This document shows, piece after piece, positions 31,298 through 39,724 of a stretch of 64,000 nucleotides of DNA. How positions within the stretch are numbered: position 1 is the stretch's first letter; each line of letters starts with the position of its first letter. The notes beneath the pieces are model-generated. The model was not told where the DNA came from, did not search any database, and worked only from the letters and a program-made list of their open reading frames with translations. The DNA comes from Actinomycetes bacterium (GTDB lineage Bacteria > Actinomycetota > Acidimicrobiia > Acidimicrobiales > RAAP-2): the NCBI GenBank assembly GCA_021827705.1, contig JAKAUQ010000004.1, positions 1 through 64,000 of the forward strand, in the 5' to 3' direction. Both the position numbers and the translations under genes were made by a program.

Positions 31298-33135
31298 CAG
31301 TTCTCCAGTTCCTCGCGCACCGCGGTGACCACGTGCTCGGCCGACAGGGGGAAGCCCCCGTAGGCCAGGATCGGCCGCATCGACAAGATGGGCAGCCCGG
31401 TCTCGATGGAGATCATCGAGCGCAGCTGCGCGTCACGGTTCTGCTCGATGACGAACGTGTGCGGGTGGGCGCGCACGAAGTCAGCCACCGCGTCGGCGAA
31501 GGGGAACCCGCGCACGCGCAGGTAGTCGGCGGCGATCCCGGCCTGGCCGAGCAGGTCGACGGCCTCGCGCACCGCCAGGTCGCAGCTGCCCAGCGTGATC
31601 AGCCCGACCTCGGCGCCCGGACGGGTCTCGATGATGGGGGCCGGCACGTGGGCCGCGGCCGCGGCGTGCTTGCGCTTGAGCCGGTCGACGACCTCGAGGT
31701 ACTTGTCGGGGTCCTCGGTGTAGTGGCCCAGCTTGTCGTGACCGGAGCCCCGGATGAAGTAGGCGCCCTTCTCGGCCGACCCGGGCACCGTGCGCGCCGT
31801 CACGAAGTCGGCGTTGGGGTTCGAGTAGCGGAAGAACTCCTTCATCTGGGCCAGGTCCTCGTTAGAGAGCACCGGCCCCCGGTCGGGCACGAAGTTGTCG
31901 TCCCACGTGAAGGCGGGCACCACCCAGTCGTTCATCCCGATGTCCAGGTCGCTCAGCATCATGACCGGAGTCTGGAAGTGCTCGGCCAGGTCGAAGGAGC
32001 GCACCATGAACTCGAAGCACTCGGCCGGGTTGGCCGGGAAGGTCAGGATGTGGCGCGTGTCGCCGTGGCTGGCGTAGGCGCACAGCATCAGGTCGGCCTG
32101 CTGGGTGCGCGTGGGCATGCCGGTCGAGGGGCCGGTGCGCTGCACGTCGACGATGACCGCGGGGATCTCGGTGTAGTAGGCCAGGCCGAGCAGCTCGTTC
32201 ATCAGGGAGATGCCCGGGCCCGAGGTCGAGGTGAACGAGCGCGCCCCGCTCCAGCCCGCGCCCAGCACGATGCCAATGGCGGCGATCTCGTCCTCGGCCT
32301 GGATGATGGCGTAGTCGTTGACCACGGTGGGCTCGCCCCCGGGCTCGCTGGCCGGCTCGGTGTGGCGACGGTAGGTCGCGCACAGCTTGGTGAAGTTGTC
32401 CATGACCCCGGTCGCGGGGGTGATGGGGTACCACCCCGAGACGGTGGCCCCGGCCCACAGCGCGCCGAGGGCCGTCGCGGTGTTGCCGTCGATGAGGATC
32501 GAGTCGGTGGTCGCGTCCATGGGGGCGACCCGGAACGGGAGCGGGCACGCGACGTTCGCGGTGGTGTAGTCGTAACCGAGCCGGAGAGCCAGCTCGTTGG
32601 AGTCACGCAGGGCGGGGTTGCGCGAGAAGGTTTCGGCCAGTAGGCCGCGCACCAACTCCAGGTCGATGCCCAGCAGCGCCACGATCGAGCCGGCGTAGGC
32701 GATGTTCTTCATCAAGATGCGCTCGCGCGGCTTGGCGAAGGCCTCCAGGCACATCGAGGCATAGGGGGCGCCCAGGAAGGTGACGTCGTCGCGCGCCAGG
32801 TCGGCGTCGAGGGGCCACGACGAGTCGTAGAGCACGTACCCGCCTGAGCGCACGGCCTCGATGTCGTCGCGGTAGGTCTGACCGTTCATGGCAACCATCA
32901 GGTCGTACTCGGTGGCCCGAGCGGTGTGGCCCTGCGCGTTGACCCGGATCTCGTACCACGTGGGCAGGCCCTGGATGTTGGAGGGGAACAGGTTCTTGCC
33001 CGACACCGGGATGCCCATGCGGAAGATGGCCTGCATGATGAGGCCGTTGGCGCTGGCCGAGCCGGTCCCGTTGACGTTGGCCAGCTTGATCGCGAAGTCG
33101 TTGACCCGCACCTGGGGGGTGACGTCGATCGTCAT
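31297..33135 (-). CDS. korA: 2-oxoacid:ferredoxin oxidoreductase alpha subunit (gamma-alpha fusion)
   Basis: 612-aa subunit with an N-terminal gamma domain (about residues 1-190; VNGTGSASANGLIMQAIFRMG) fused to the pyrimidine-binding alpha domain (GNTATALGALWAGATVSGWYPITPATG, then a SGPGISLMNELLGLAYYTEIPAVIVDVQRTGPSTGMPT region), as in KorA of actinobacteria. ATG 33135 has CAAAGGAG upstream. The next upstream gene overlaps it by 4 bp. Together with KorB it could act as an oxidative or reversible TCA-cycle enzyme producing reduced ferredoxin. Confidence 0.9.
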   Translation of the reverse strand: MTIDVTPQVRVNDFAIKLANVNGTGSASANGLIMQAIFRMGIPVSGKNLFPSNIQGLPTWYEIRVNAQGHTARATEYDLMVAMNGQTYRDDIEAVRSGGYVLYDSSWPLDADLARDDVTFLGAPYASMCLEAFAKPRERILMKNIAYAGSIVALLGIDLELVRGLLAETFSRNPALRDSNELALRLGYDYTTANVACPLPFRVAPMDATTDSILIDGNTATALGALWAGATVSGWYPITPATGVMDNFTKLCATYRRHTEPASEPGGEPTVVNDYAIIQAEDEIAAIGIVLGAGWSGARSFTSTSGPGISLMNELLGLAYYTEIPAVIVDVQRTGPSTGMPTRTQQADLMLCAYASHGDTRHILTFPANPAECFEFMVRSFDLAEHFQTPVMMLSDLDIGMNDWVVPAFTWDDNFVPDRGPVLSNEDLAQMKEFFRYSNPNADFVTARTVPGSAEKGAYFIRGSGHDKLGHYTEDPDKYLEVVDRLKRKHAAAAAHVPAPIIETRPGAEVGLITLGSCDLAVREAVDLLGQAGIAADYLRVRGFPFADAVADFVRAHPHTFVIEQNRDAQLRSMISIETGLPILSMRPILAYGGFPLSAEHVVTAVREELEN

Positions 33136-34946
33136 CGGTCCTCTCCTTTGGCGGTGCCCACCGGGATGCGCACCACGTCGGCGCCGGCCCGCGGGGCCAG
33201 CAGGGTGAACTCCACCATGTCCCAGGCCGCGGTGGGGCAGCGCTCGGCGCACAGGCCGCAGTGGACGCACACGTTCTCGTCTTTGACCATGACCCGCCCG
33301 GTCTGGGGCAGCGGCCCCGAGACGTACAGCGACTCGTCGAGGTTCTCCGAGGGAGCGCTCAGGCGCGTGCGCAGGTCTTCCTCGGTGCCGTTGCGCGTGA
33401 TGGTCAGGCACTGGACCGGGCAGATGTCGATGCAGGCGTCGCACTCGATGCACAGGCTGGCGTTGAAGCCGGTCTGGATGTCGCAGTTGAGGCAGCGCTG
33501 GGCCTCCCGCGCGGTCTGATCGGGGTCGAAGCCGAGCTCGACTTCCAGGTCGAGGGAGCGGAACCGCGAGGCCAGGTCGAGGTGGGCCATCTGCTGGCGC
33601 TGCGAGGGGTTGTAGTCGTTGTGGTAGCGCCACTCGGCCATGCCCATCTTGGCCGAGACGAGGTTCAGGCCCGCGGGCGGGCGCTCGTCGACGGACTCGC
33701 CCCGGCAGTGGCGGTCGATGGAGATGGCCGCCTCGTGCCCGTGGGCCACGGCCCAGATGATGTTCTTGGGGCCAAAGGCAGCGTCACCCCCGAAGAAGAC
33801 GCCCGGGCGGGTGCTCTCGAAGGTCACCGGGTCCACAACCGGCAGGTCCCACTCGCCGAACTCGAGCCCGAGGTCGCGCTCGATCCAGGGGAAGGCGTTC
33901 TCTTGACCGATGGCCAAGATGACGTCGTCACAGGGCACCGTGACCGAGTCGACGACGCGTGAGTGGCGCGCTCCCTCGTCCCACTCGACGATGTCGAACT
34001 CCATGCCCACCAGGCGCCCTTCCTCGAGGACGAAGCGCGTGGGGGCGTGGTTGACCACGATGGCCACCCCCTCCTCCTCGGCGTCCTCGATCTCCCAGGG
34101 CGACGCCTTGAAGAACTCCCGGGGCCGGCGGGCCATGACGCGGATGTCCTGGCCGCCCAGGCGCCGCGAGGTGCGACAGCAGTCCATGGCGGTGTTGCCG
34201 ACCCCGATGATCAAGACGCGCGACCCGATCGCGGTGATGTGCTCGAAGGCGACCGACTCGAGCCAGTCGATGCCGATGTGGATGTGGCTCTCGCCGACCT
34301 CGTCGTGGCGGCCGGGCAGGTCGAGCTCCTTGCCCCGCGGCGCCCCCGAGCCGACGTAGACGGCGTCGAAGCCCTCGTCGAGCACGGCGCGCAGGCTCGT
34401 CACCGGGCTGTTGTAGCGAACGCTCACCCCGCCCCGGTCGAGGATCGCGCCGGTCTCGGCGTCCAGGACCTCGGCGGGCAGGCGGAAGTTGGGGATGTTC
34501 GAGCGCATCAGGCCGCCGGGGCGGTCGTAGCGCTCCAGGATGGTGATCTCGTAGCCCAGGGGCGCCAGGTCGTTGGCGACGGTGAGGGAGGAGGGCCCCG
34601 CCCCCACCAGGGCCACCCGCAGGCCGTTGGAGGTCTGCGGGATCTGGGGGAGGCGGTCGGCGATGTCACCCTTCAGGTCCGCCGTGACGCGCTTCAGGCG
34701 GCAGATGGCCACCGGGTCCCCGTCGACGCGCCCGCGTCGGCAGGCCGGCTCGCAGGGGCGGTCGCAGGTGCGGCCCAGGACTCCGGGAAAGACGTTGGAG
34801 GCCCGATTCAGCATGTAGGCGTCGTCGAAGCGACCCTGGGCGATCAGGCGGATGTACCCCGGCACGTCGGTGTGCGCCGGGCAGGCCCACTGGCAGTCCA
34901 CCACGCGGTGGAAGTAGTTCGGGTCTCGCACGTTGGTGGGTTCCAC
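33132..34946 (-). CDS. GltD-like FAD/NAD(P) oxidoreductase with two ferredoxin-type 4Fe-4S domains
   Basis: 604-aa multidomain flavoprotein. The N-terminus has cysteine motifs (CQWACPAHTDVPGY, CDRPCEPACRRG) of the glutamate-synthase small-subunit type, then an FAD Rossmann site VALVGAGPSSLTVAND and a NAD(P) site VLIIGVGNTAMDCCRT. The C-terminus has two 4Fe-4S signatures (CIECDACIDICPVQC; CVHCGLCAERCPTAAW). GTG 34946 is selected because GGAGGAG sits just before it. As first gene of the korAB operon, it probably passes electrons between KorAB ferredoxin and NAD(P)H. Confidence 0.85.
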   Translation of the reverse strand: MEPTNVRDPNYFHRVVDCQWACPAHTDVPGYIRLIAQGRFDDAYMLNRASNVFPGVLGRTCDRPCEPACRRGRVDGDPVAICRLKRVTADLKGDIADRLPQIPQTSNGLRVALVGAGPSSLTVANDLAPLGYEITILERYDRPGGLMRSNIPNFRLPAEVLDAETGAILDRGGVSVRYNSPVTSLRAVLDEGFDAVYVGSGAPRGKELDLPGRHDEVGESHIHIGIDWLESVAFEHITAIGSRVLIIGVGNTAMDCCRTSRRLGGQDIRVMARRPREFFKASPWEIEDAEEEGVAIVVNHAPTRFVLEEGRLVGMEFDIVEWDEGARHSRVVDSVTVPCDDVILAIGQENAFPWIERDLGLEFGEWDLPVVDPVTFESTRPGVFFGGDAAFGPKNIIWAVAHGHEAAISIDRHCRGESVDERPPAGLNLVSAKMGMAEWRYHNDYNPSQRQQMAHLDLASRFRSLDLEVELGFDPDQTAREAQRCLNCDIQTGFNASLCIECDACIDICPVQCLTITRNGTEEDLRTRLSAPSENLDESLYVSGPLPQTGRVMVKDENVCVHCGLCAERCPTAAWDMVEFTLLAPRAGADVVRIPVGTAKGEDR

Positions 34947-35005
34947 GCTCCTCCTTCGCCATCGCCCGAGGTCGGGCCGCGACCCGTCGTGCGCATGTGC
35001 CACTG

Positions 35006-35011
35006 ACTTTA
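35006..35011 (-). promoter_or_regulatory. -10 element of the kor operon
   Basis: Minus-strand TAAAGT. The predicted start near 35000 gives a leader of about 54 nt before GTG 34946. The rest of 34947-35149 holds the pyk promoter and no gene. Confidence 0.4.
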
Positions 35012-35122
35012 CTGCCCCCCTCTCATGCTGGTTTTCGGGTCGCCGGGCCCTCCGCGCTCGCCTAGGGCACTAAGTCACCTTCGCGCGCACCCCCGCGGCG
35101 GGGCGGTGGGCGAGGGGCCTCC

Positions 35123-35128
35123 TAGACT
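35123..35128 (+). promoter_or_regulatory. -10 element of pyk
   Basis: TAGACT, the hexamer also seen before rho and rpmE. The start would be near 35135, giving a short leader with GGAAGGAG (35138-35145). Confidence 0.5.
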
Positions 35129-35149
35129 TCGGGTGAGGGAAGGAGTGCG

Positions 35150-36565
35150 GTGCGACGCACGCGTATCGTGGCCACGCTGGGACCGCGGTCGGACACCGAC
35201 GAGGCAATCTCGGCTCTGGTGGCCGCGGGGGTCGACGTCTTCCGGCTCTCCATGGCCCACAGCGACATCCCGGCCGGTGTGGCCCGCCTGCGGCGCGTGC
35301 GCGCCCTGGCGCCGGACCTGGCCCTCATGGTCGACATCCCCGGGCCCAAGATCCGCGCCGGTTCCTTTGGCACCTCGCCCATTCCCCTGAACGTGGGCAG
35401 CGCCGTCGAGCTGGTCGAGGGTCACGGCGAGGCCTCCAGCGCGCAGCGCATCGTCGTGGAGCGTCCCGACGTCCTCAACTTGCTGCACGTCGGGGACCAC
35501 ATCCACATCGGCGACGGGGGCGTGACCCTCGAGATCCTCGAGGCGGGCCCCACCTCGCGCGCCGTGGTGGCCGCGGGGGGCACGGTGATGGGCAAGCCGG
35601 GCCTGTCGCTGCCCTCGGCGATCCTGAACGACCGCCTGCCCACGCTCGAGGATCGGGCCCGACTGGAGGCGCTGGCCGACGAGCCCTTCGAGATCCTGGC
35701 GGTCTCCTTCGTGCGCTCGGCCTTCGACGTCGTGTCGACGCGATCGGTCCTGGCCCGCGACGACGTCATGATCATGGCCAAGATCGAGACCGCCGAGGGA
35801 GTCGAGAACCTCGACGAGATCATCGCGGTCTCCGACGCCATCATGGTGGCTCGTGGTGACCTCGGGGTGCGCCTGCCGATCGAGGACGTACCCCACCTGC
35901 AAAAGCAGATCGTGCGCCACGGGATCCGCTACGCCCGCCCGGTCGTGGTGGCGACCCAGATGCTCGAGTCGATGACCCACGCGCAGGTCCCCACCCGCGC
36001 CGAGGTGACCGACGTCGCCAACGCGGTCCTCGACGGGGCCAGCGCGGTGATGCTGAGCGGCGAGACCGCCATCGGTGACGACCCGGTGAGCACGGTCGCC
36101 ACCATGGACCGGATCCTGCGGCGCGCCGAGGAGTCCTTCGACTACGCGACCTGGGGCGCGTCGCTCGGCGTCCAGCAGATCGGCGCGGGCACCCAGGCCA
36201 CGCGCATCACCGCCGCCATCACCGGCGCGGCCTGGCGCGCCGCGATGGATGAGAACGCCGTGGCCATCGTGGCCTGTACCCGCTCGGGCCTGACGGCCCG
36301 GGCCATCTCGCGGTTCCGCCCGCCGATGCCGATCGTGGCCATCACGCCGAGCGAGGCGACCGCGCGCCAGCTGCGCAGCTCGTGGGGCATTCAGGGCGTC
36401 TACCTCTCGCGGGCCACCGACATCGACGAGCTGTGCGTGGTCGCGGTCACCGAGCTCAAGATCGCGGGCCTGGCGCGGCCGGGCGACGCGATCGTCGTGA
36501 TGGCGGGCTCCGCGTCGGGCGGGGCGTCCATCACCGACACCGTGCGGATGGTGATGGTCAGCTGA
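35150..36565 (+). CDS. pyk: pyruvate kinase
   Basis: 471-aa pyruvate kinase, the last ATP-forming step of glycolysis. Motifs: RRTRIVATLGPRSD at the N-terminus, FRLSMAH, MVDIPGPKIR, the active-site region IMAKIETAEGVENLDEII with the catalytic Lys, ARGDLGV, VVATQMLESM and TDVANAVLDGASAVMLSGETA. The C-terminal regulatory domain is complete. GTG 35150 follows GGAAGGAG. It overlaps the convergent cysC by 8 bp. Confidence 0.96.
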   Translation: MRRTRIVATLGPRSDTDEAISALVAAGVDVFRLSMAHSDIPAGVARLRRVRALAPDLALMVDIPGPKIRAGSFGTSPIPLNVGSAVELVEGHGEASSAQRIVVERPDVLNLLHVGDHIHIGDGGVTLEILEAGPTSRAVVAAGGTVMGKPGLSLPSAILNDRLPTLEDRARLEALADEPFEILAVSFVRSAFDVVSTRSVLARDDVMIMAKIETAEGVENLDEIIAVSDAIMVARGDLGVRLPIEDVPHLQKQIVRHGIRYARPVVVATQMLESMTHAQVPTRAEVTDVANAVLDGASAVMLSGETAIGDDPVSTVATMDRILRRAEESFDYATWGASLGVQQIGAGTQATRITAAITGAAWRAAMDENAVAIVACTRSGLTARAISRFRPPMPIVAITPSEATARQLRSSWGIQGVYLSRATDIDELCVVAVTELKIAGLARPGDAIVVMAGSASGGASITDTVRMVMVS

Positions 36566-37127
36566 GGCCCGCCGACGCGGTGGCCAGGCCCCGCGCCACC
36601 AGGTGCGCCACGACGGCTGCGGCGGCCTCGTCGGGTCCCAGCCGGGCCGTGTCCACCCGGATCTCGGGGTGCTCGGGGGCCTCGTAGGGAGCGTCGATTC
36701 CGGTGAAGTGCGCGAGCTGGCCGGCCCGCGCGCGCTGGTAGAGGCCCTTGGGATCGCGCTGCTCGGCCACCGCCAGGGGCGCGTCGACGAAGACCTCGAC
36801 GAAGGCTCCCGGCGCGACCAGCTGGCGCGCTTCGGCGCGTCCGGCGGCGAAGGGGGAGATCGCGGCCACCAGGACCACGTGGCCGGCGCGGTAGAGAAGC
36901 CGCGTCACCTCGGCAATGCGCCGGATGCTCTCGACGCGGGCGTCGTCGTCGTAGCCGAGGTCGCGGTTCAGCCCCTGGCGCAGCTCGTCGCCGTCGAGGT
37001 GGAAGGCCGGGAGGCCCCGCGCGCGCAGCTCGGCCTCGACCCGCAGGGCCAGGGTCGACTTGCCCGCTCCCGAGAGCCCGGTGAACCACACCACGAAGGG
37101 CGCCGACTCGCTGGGGCGCGCACTCAT
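36558..37127 (-). CDS. cysC: adenylyl-sulfate kinase
   Basis: 189-aa APS kinase that turns adenosine 5'-phosphosulfate into the sulfate donor PAPS. P-loop TGLSGAGKST, HLDGDELRQGLNRDLGY, AISPFAAGRAEAR, FVEVFVDAPLAVAEQRDPKGLY and TGIDAPYEAPEHPEI are all family signatures. No ATP sulfurylase gene is adjacent. It is 22 bp downstream of a sulfotransferase gene on the same strand, so it likely supplies PAPS to that enzyme. Confidence 0.95.
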   Translation of the reverse strand: MSARPSESAPFVVWFTGLSGAGKSTLALRVEAELRARGLPAFHLDGDELRQGLNRDLGYDDDARVESIRRIAEVTRLLYRAGHVVLVAAISPFAAGRAEARQLVAPGAFVEVFVDAPLAVAEQRDPKGLYQRARAGQLAHFTGIDAPYEAPEHPEIRVDTARLGPDEAAAAVVAHLVARGLATASAGLS

Positions 37128-37149
37128 CGGCCCCGCACGCTAGCAGGGC

Positions 37150-38175
37150 TCAATGCGGGCGCCGGGCGAGGGCGCGCGCCCAGCGCACCGCGCGGGTGGC
37201 CTCCAGGGCCCGCAGCTCGGTCAAGGCGGCGTCCATCTCGCCGCGCAGCTCGGCGCTCTGCGTGCGCAAGGCAGCGTTGTCGGCCTCCAGGTCACCGACG
37301 CGGGCCTCGAGGGTGGCGACGACGGCCTCGAACTGGGTGACGATGCTGCGCTGGGCGTCGAGGAAGGCGCGGCGCTCGCTGATCAAGGCACCCTCCCAGG
37401 CGCCCGCCGGCGGCACGGCGGCCGCGAAGGCGTCGTGGCGGCCCCGCAGCGCGCTCAGGGCGCGGGCCAGGTCGTCGATCTCGCCGGGCGGCTCGCGCAG
37501 CTCGGCCTCGTCCAGGTCGGTTGAGCGCCGCAGGTCGGCGCTGATGTGAGCGGCGGCGGCGGCGAGGTCACCTCCCGAGTCGAGCTGGCCGAAGGCCTGG
37601 AGGCTGGCGGCGACCTCGCCGAGCACCCCGCGCGGGTCGGCCAGGAGGTCCTCGTAGGTGCACACGTGCACGCGCATCCCGGTGAGGTCCTCGAGCAGGG
37701 CCCGGTTGTAGGCGGACCACAGGCTCAGTCCCGTCAGGGGCGCCATGGCGTCGCGCCGGGCCATCGACCGGGCCACCTCGGCGGGCGCGCGCACGATGAG
37801 CACCACGACTACGTCGCCGAGCACCCGGCGCCACAGGGGCACCAGCAGCGCCATACGGGGGTCCTTCAGCACGAACCGATCGCCGGAGAACGTCTGGGCG
37901 ACCAGGCAGCTGGCCTCCTCAAGGAAGGGCACCAGGTCGGCGCGCGCGGACCAGCCCTCGTCGCGTCGGGGCGGGATGTCCCAGCGACCGCCGAGCAGGG
38001 CCAAGATCAGTTCGTCGAGCTCGGCGATGGACGTGACCTCGAAGTATCCCTCGGGATTGCCGGCGTCGGCCGGCATCAGGGCCTCGGCGGGTCCGGCGTC
38101 GAGCCCAAGCGCCGCCAGGGCGCCGGCCAGGGCCGAGGTGCCGGATCGGTGCATGCCCATCACGAGGACGCTCAC
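37150..38175 (-). CDS. sulfotransferase family protein with C-terminal coiled coil
   Basis: 341-aa protein. The N-terminus SVLVMGMHRSGTSALAGALAALGL is the 5'-phosphosulfate-binding P-loop-like motif of PAPS sulfotransferases. FVLKDPRM and VVVLIVRAPAEVARSMARRD form the 3'-phosphate-binding core. Residues from about 270 to 330 (FEAVVATLEARVGDLEADNAALRTQ onward) are a heptad-rich coiled coil, an unusual addition. GTG 38175 is supported by TAGGTT 6 nt upstream (leaderless). It is transcribed with cysC. The acceptor (glycan, lipid or protein) is unknown. Confidence 0.82.
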   Translation of the reverse strand: MSVLVMGMHRSGTSALAGALAALGLDAGPAEALMPADAGNPEGYFEVTSIAELDELILALLGGRWDIPPRRDEGWSARADLVPFLEEASCLVAQTFSGDRFVLKDPRMALLVPLWRRVLGDVVVVLIVRAPAEVARSMARRDAMAPLTGLSLWSAYNRALLEDLTGMRVHVCTYEDLLADPRGVLGEVAASLQAFGQLDSGGDLAAAAAHISADLRRSTDLDEAELREPPGEIDDLARALSALRGRHDAFAAAVPPAGAWEGALISERRAFLDAQRSIVTQFEAVVATLEARVGDLEADNAALRTQSAELRGEMDAALTELRALEATRAVRWARALARRPH

Positions 38176-38181
38176 CTCATG

Positions 38182-38187
38182 AACCTA
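38182..38187 (-). promoter_or_regulatory. -10 element of the sulfotransferase-cysC operon (leaderless)
   Basis: Minus-strand TAGGTT lies 6 nt before GTG 38175, the same hexamer as at cydA. Confidence 0.5.
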
Positions 38188-38283
38188 CCCGCTGGGCAGT
38201 GGGGTCGGCGGGCGTGGCTCGCGCCGACCATGACTTCGGGCCCGGGGCCACGCACCGGTACCGTGACCCGCCCGATCCCAACG

Positions 38284-38355
38284 TGCCCCCGGCAGGATTC
38301 GAACCTGCGCACATGGCTCCGGAGGCCAATGCTCTATCCCCTGAGCTACGGGGGC
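38284..38355 (-). tRNA. tRNA-Arg (anticodon CCG)
   Basis: The minus strand folds as a full cloverleaf: acceptor stem GCCCCCG/CGGGGGC with discriminator A, D-arm GCTC...GAGC, anticodon loop CTCCGGA with anticodon CCG (reads CGG) and T-arm CAGGTTCGAATCCTG. 3' CCA is not encoded. The first anticodon-stem pair is a T/T mismatch. A tRNA-Arg before lysA is a common actinobacterial arrangement. Confidence 0.95.
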
Positions 38356-38395
38356 AACGCCCGCCAGCCTACCGGAGCCTGCGGGGTGGGGTCAC

Positions 38396-38401
38396 TAGTG
38401 T
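38396..38401 (+). promoter_or_regulatory. -10 element of lysA (leaderless)
   Basis: TAGTGT lies 6 nt before ATG 38408. The region between the tRNA and lysA holds no other gene. Confidence 0.5.
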
Positions 38402-38407
38402 TCGGGG

Positions 38408-39715
38408 ATGGCCGGACCCCTGCCGCCAGCCCTGCTGCCTGATACCGCGCAGGTCGGCCAGTCCGATGTCACGGTGGGTGGGGTGTCCCTGCGCGAGCTG
38501 GCCGAGCGCTTCTCCACGCCACTGTTCGTCTACGACGAGGCGACGCTGCGTGCCCGGTGCCGCGAGGCGGCCGACGCCTTCGACGAGGGAACGGCCTACG
38601 CCTCCAAGGCGTTCTTGTGCGGGGCGATGGCTCGGCTGGCGCGCGAGGAGGGGCTGTGGCTCGACGTGGCCACCGGTGGTGAGTACGACGTCGCCCGTCG
38701 AGCCGGCGTGCCGGCCAGCCGCCTGGTCCTGCACGGCAACAACAAGTCGACCGCCGAGCTCGCGCGCGCCGTCGACGAGGGCGTCCACCGCGTGGTCGTG
38801 GACAGCCACGACGAGATCGATCGGCTCGGGACCCTCGTGGGATCCCACCGGACCCTCGACGTGCTGGTGCGCGTCACCCCGGGCGTCGAGGCGCACACCC
38901 ACGAGTTCGTGCGCACGGGCCAGGAGGACTCCAAGTTCGGCTTCTCCATCGCCTCGGGCGGGGCCCACGAGGCCGTGGCCCGCCTGCGCCAGATGCGGGG
39001 GATCCGCCTGCGCGGCCTGCACAGTCACATCGGCTCGCAGATCTTCGAGCTCGATGGCTACCGGGAGGCCTTTGCCGTGGTGTCGTCCTTCGCCGGGGAG
39101 TGGCCCGTCGAGGAGATCAGCGTGGGCGGCGGGCTCGGCGTGCCCTATGTCGAGGGGGAGAGCGCGCCCTCGCTGCGCACGTGGGCGGCCGCCGTGCGCG
39201 CCGCCGCGCAGGCCGGCGGGGTCCCGGCGACCGTCCGCCTGACGGCCGAGCCCGGACGGGCGATCGTGGCCCAGGCGGCCATCACGCTGTACCGCGTGGG
39301 GACAGTCAAGGACGTGCCCCAGCGCCGCTACGTGGCCGTCGACGGCGGCATGAGCGACAACCCGCGTCCGGTGCTCTACGGCTCGGGCTACGAGGTCTTC
39401 GACGTGGGTCGTCCCGCAGCGGCCCGAGTCCAGGCGGTGCGGGTCGTCGGCAAGCACTGCGAGAGCGGCGACGTCCTGGTCGAGCAGGGCTGGCTGCCCG
39501 CCGACACCGGCGTCGGCGACATCGTGGCCACACCCGTCACCGGCGCCTACGGCTACGCGATGGCCTCGACCTACAACCGGGTGGGACGTCCGGCGGTGGT
39601 CTTCGTCGCCGACGGGCGGGCGCGCCTGGTCCTGCGACGCGAGACGTTCGACGACCTGGCCGCCCTCGAGGTCGATCCCGCGTCGCCGCCCGACGCGGGA
39701 TCGGGCCTGGGTTAG
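38408..39715 (+). CDS. lysA: diaminopimelate decarboxylase
   Basis: 435-aa PLP-dependent alanine-racemase-fold enzyme, the last step of lysine synthesis. PLP lysine in AYASKAFL, HGNNKS, LHSHIGSQIFE, VGGGLGVPY, AEPGRAIVAQA and the C-terminal GKHCESGDVL and YGYAMAS motifs are present. ATG 38408 is set by the -10 six bases upstream. Its TAG stop forms the first bases of the hom -10. Confidence 0.96.
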   Translation: MAGPLPPALLPDTAQVGQSDVTVGGVSLRELAERFSTPLFVYDEATLRARCREAADAFDEGTAYASKAFLCGAMARLAREEGLWLDVATGGEYDVARRAGVPASRLVLHGNNKSTAELARAVDEGVHRVVVDSHDEIDRLGTLVGSHRTLDVLVRVTPGVEAHTHEFVRTGQEDSKFGFSIASGGAHEAVARLRQMRGIRLRGLHSHIGSQIFELDGYREAFAVVSSFAGEWPVEEISVGGGLGVPYVEGESAPSLRTWAAAVRAAAQAGGVPATVRLTAEPGRAIVAQAAITLYRVGTVKDVPQRRYVAVDGGMSDNPRPVLYGSGYEVFDVGRPAAARVQAVRVVGKHCESGDVLVEQGWLPADTGVGDIVATPVTGAYGYAMASTYNRVGRPAVVFVADGRARLVLRRETFDDLAALEVDPASPPDAGSGLG

Positions 39716-39718
39716 CCT
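39713..39718 (+). promoter_or_regulatory. -10 element of hom (leaderless), overlapping the lysA stop codon
   Basis: TAGCCT begins with the lysA TAG stop and ends 6 nt before ATG 39725. It suggests separate transcription of hom in addition to read-through. Confidence 0.5.
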
Positions 39719-39724
39719 GGATCG

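Noticed and set aside
34947-35003. A longer start at GTG 35003 for the GltD-like protein
   Set aside because: The -10 TAAAGT is only 2 bp upstream, the extra residues are not family-like, and GGAGGAG sits right before GTG 34946.
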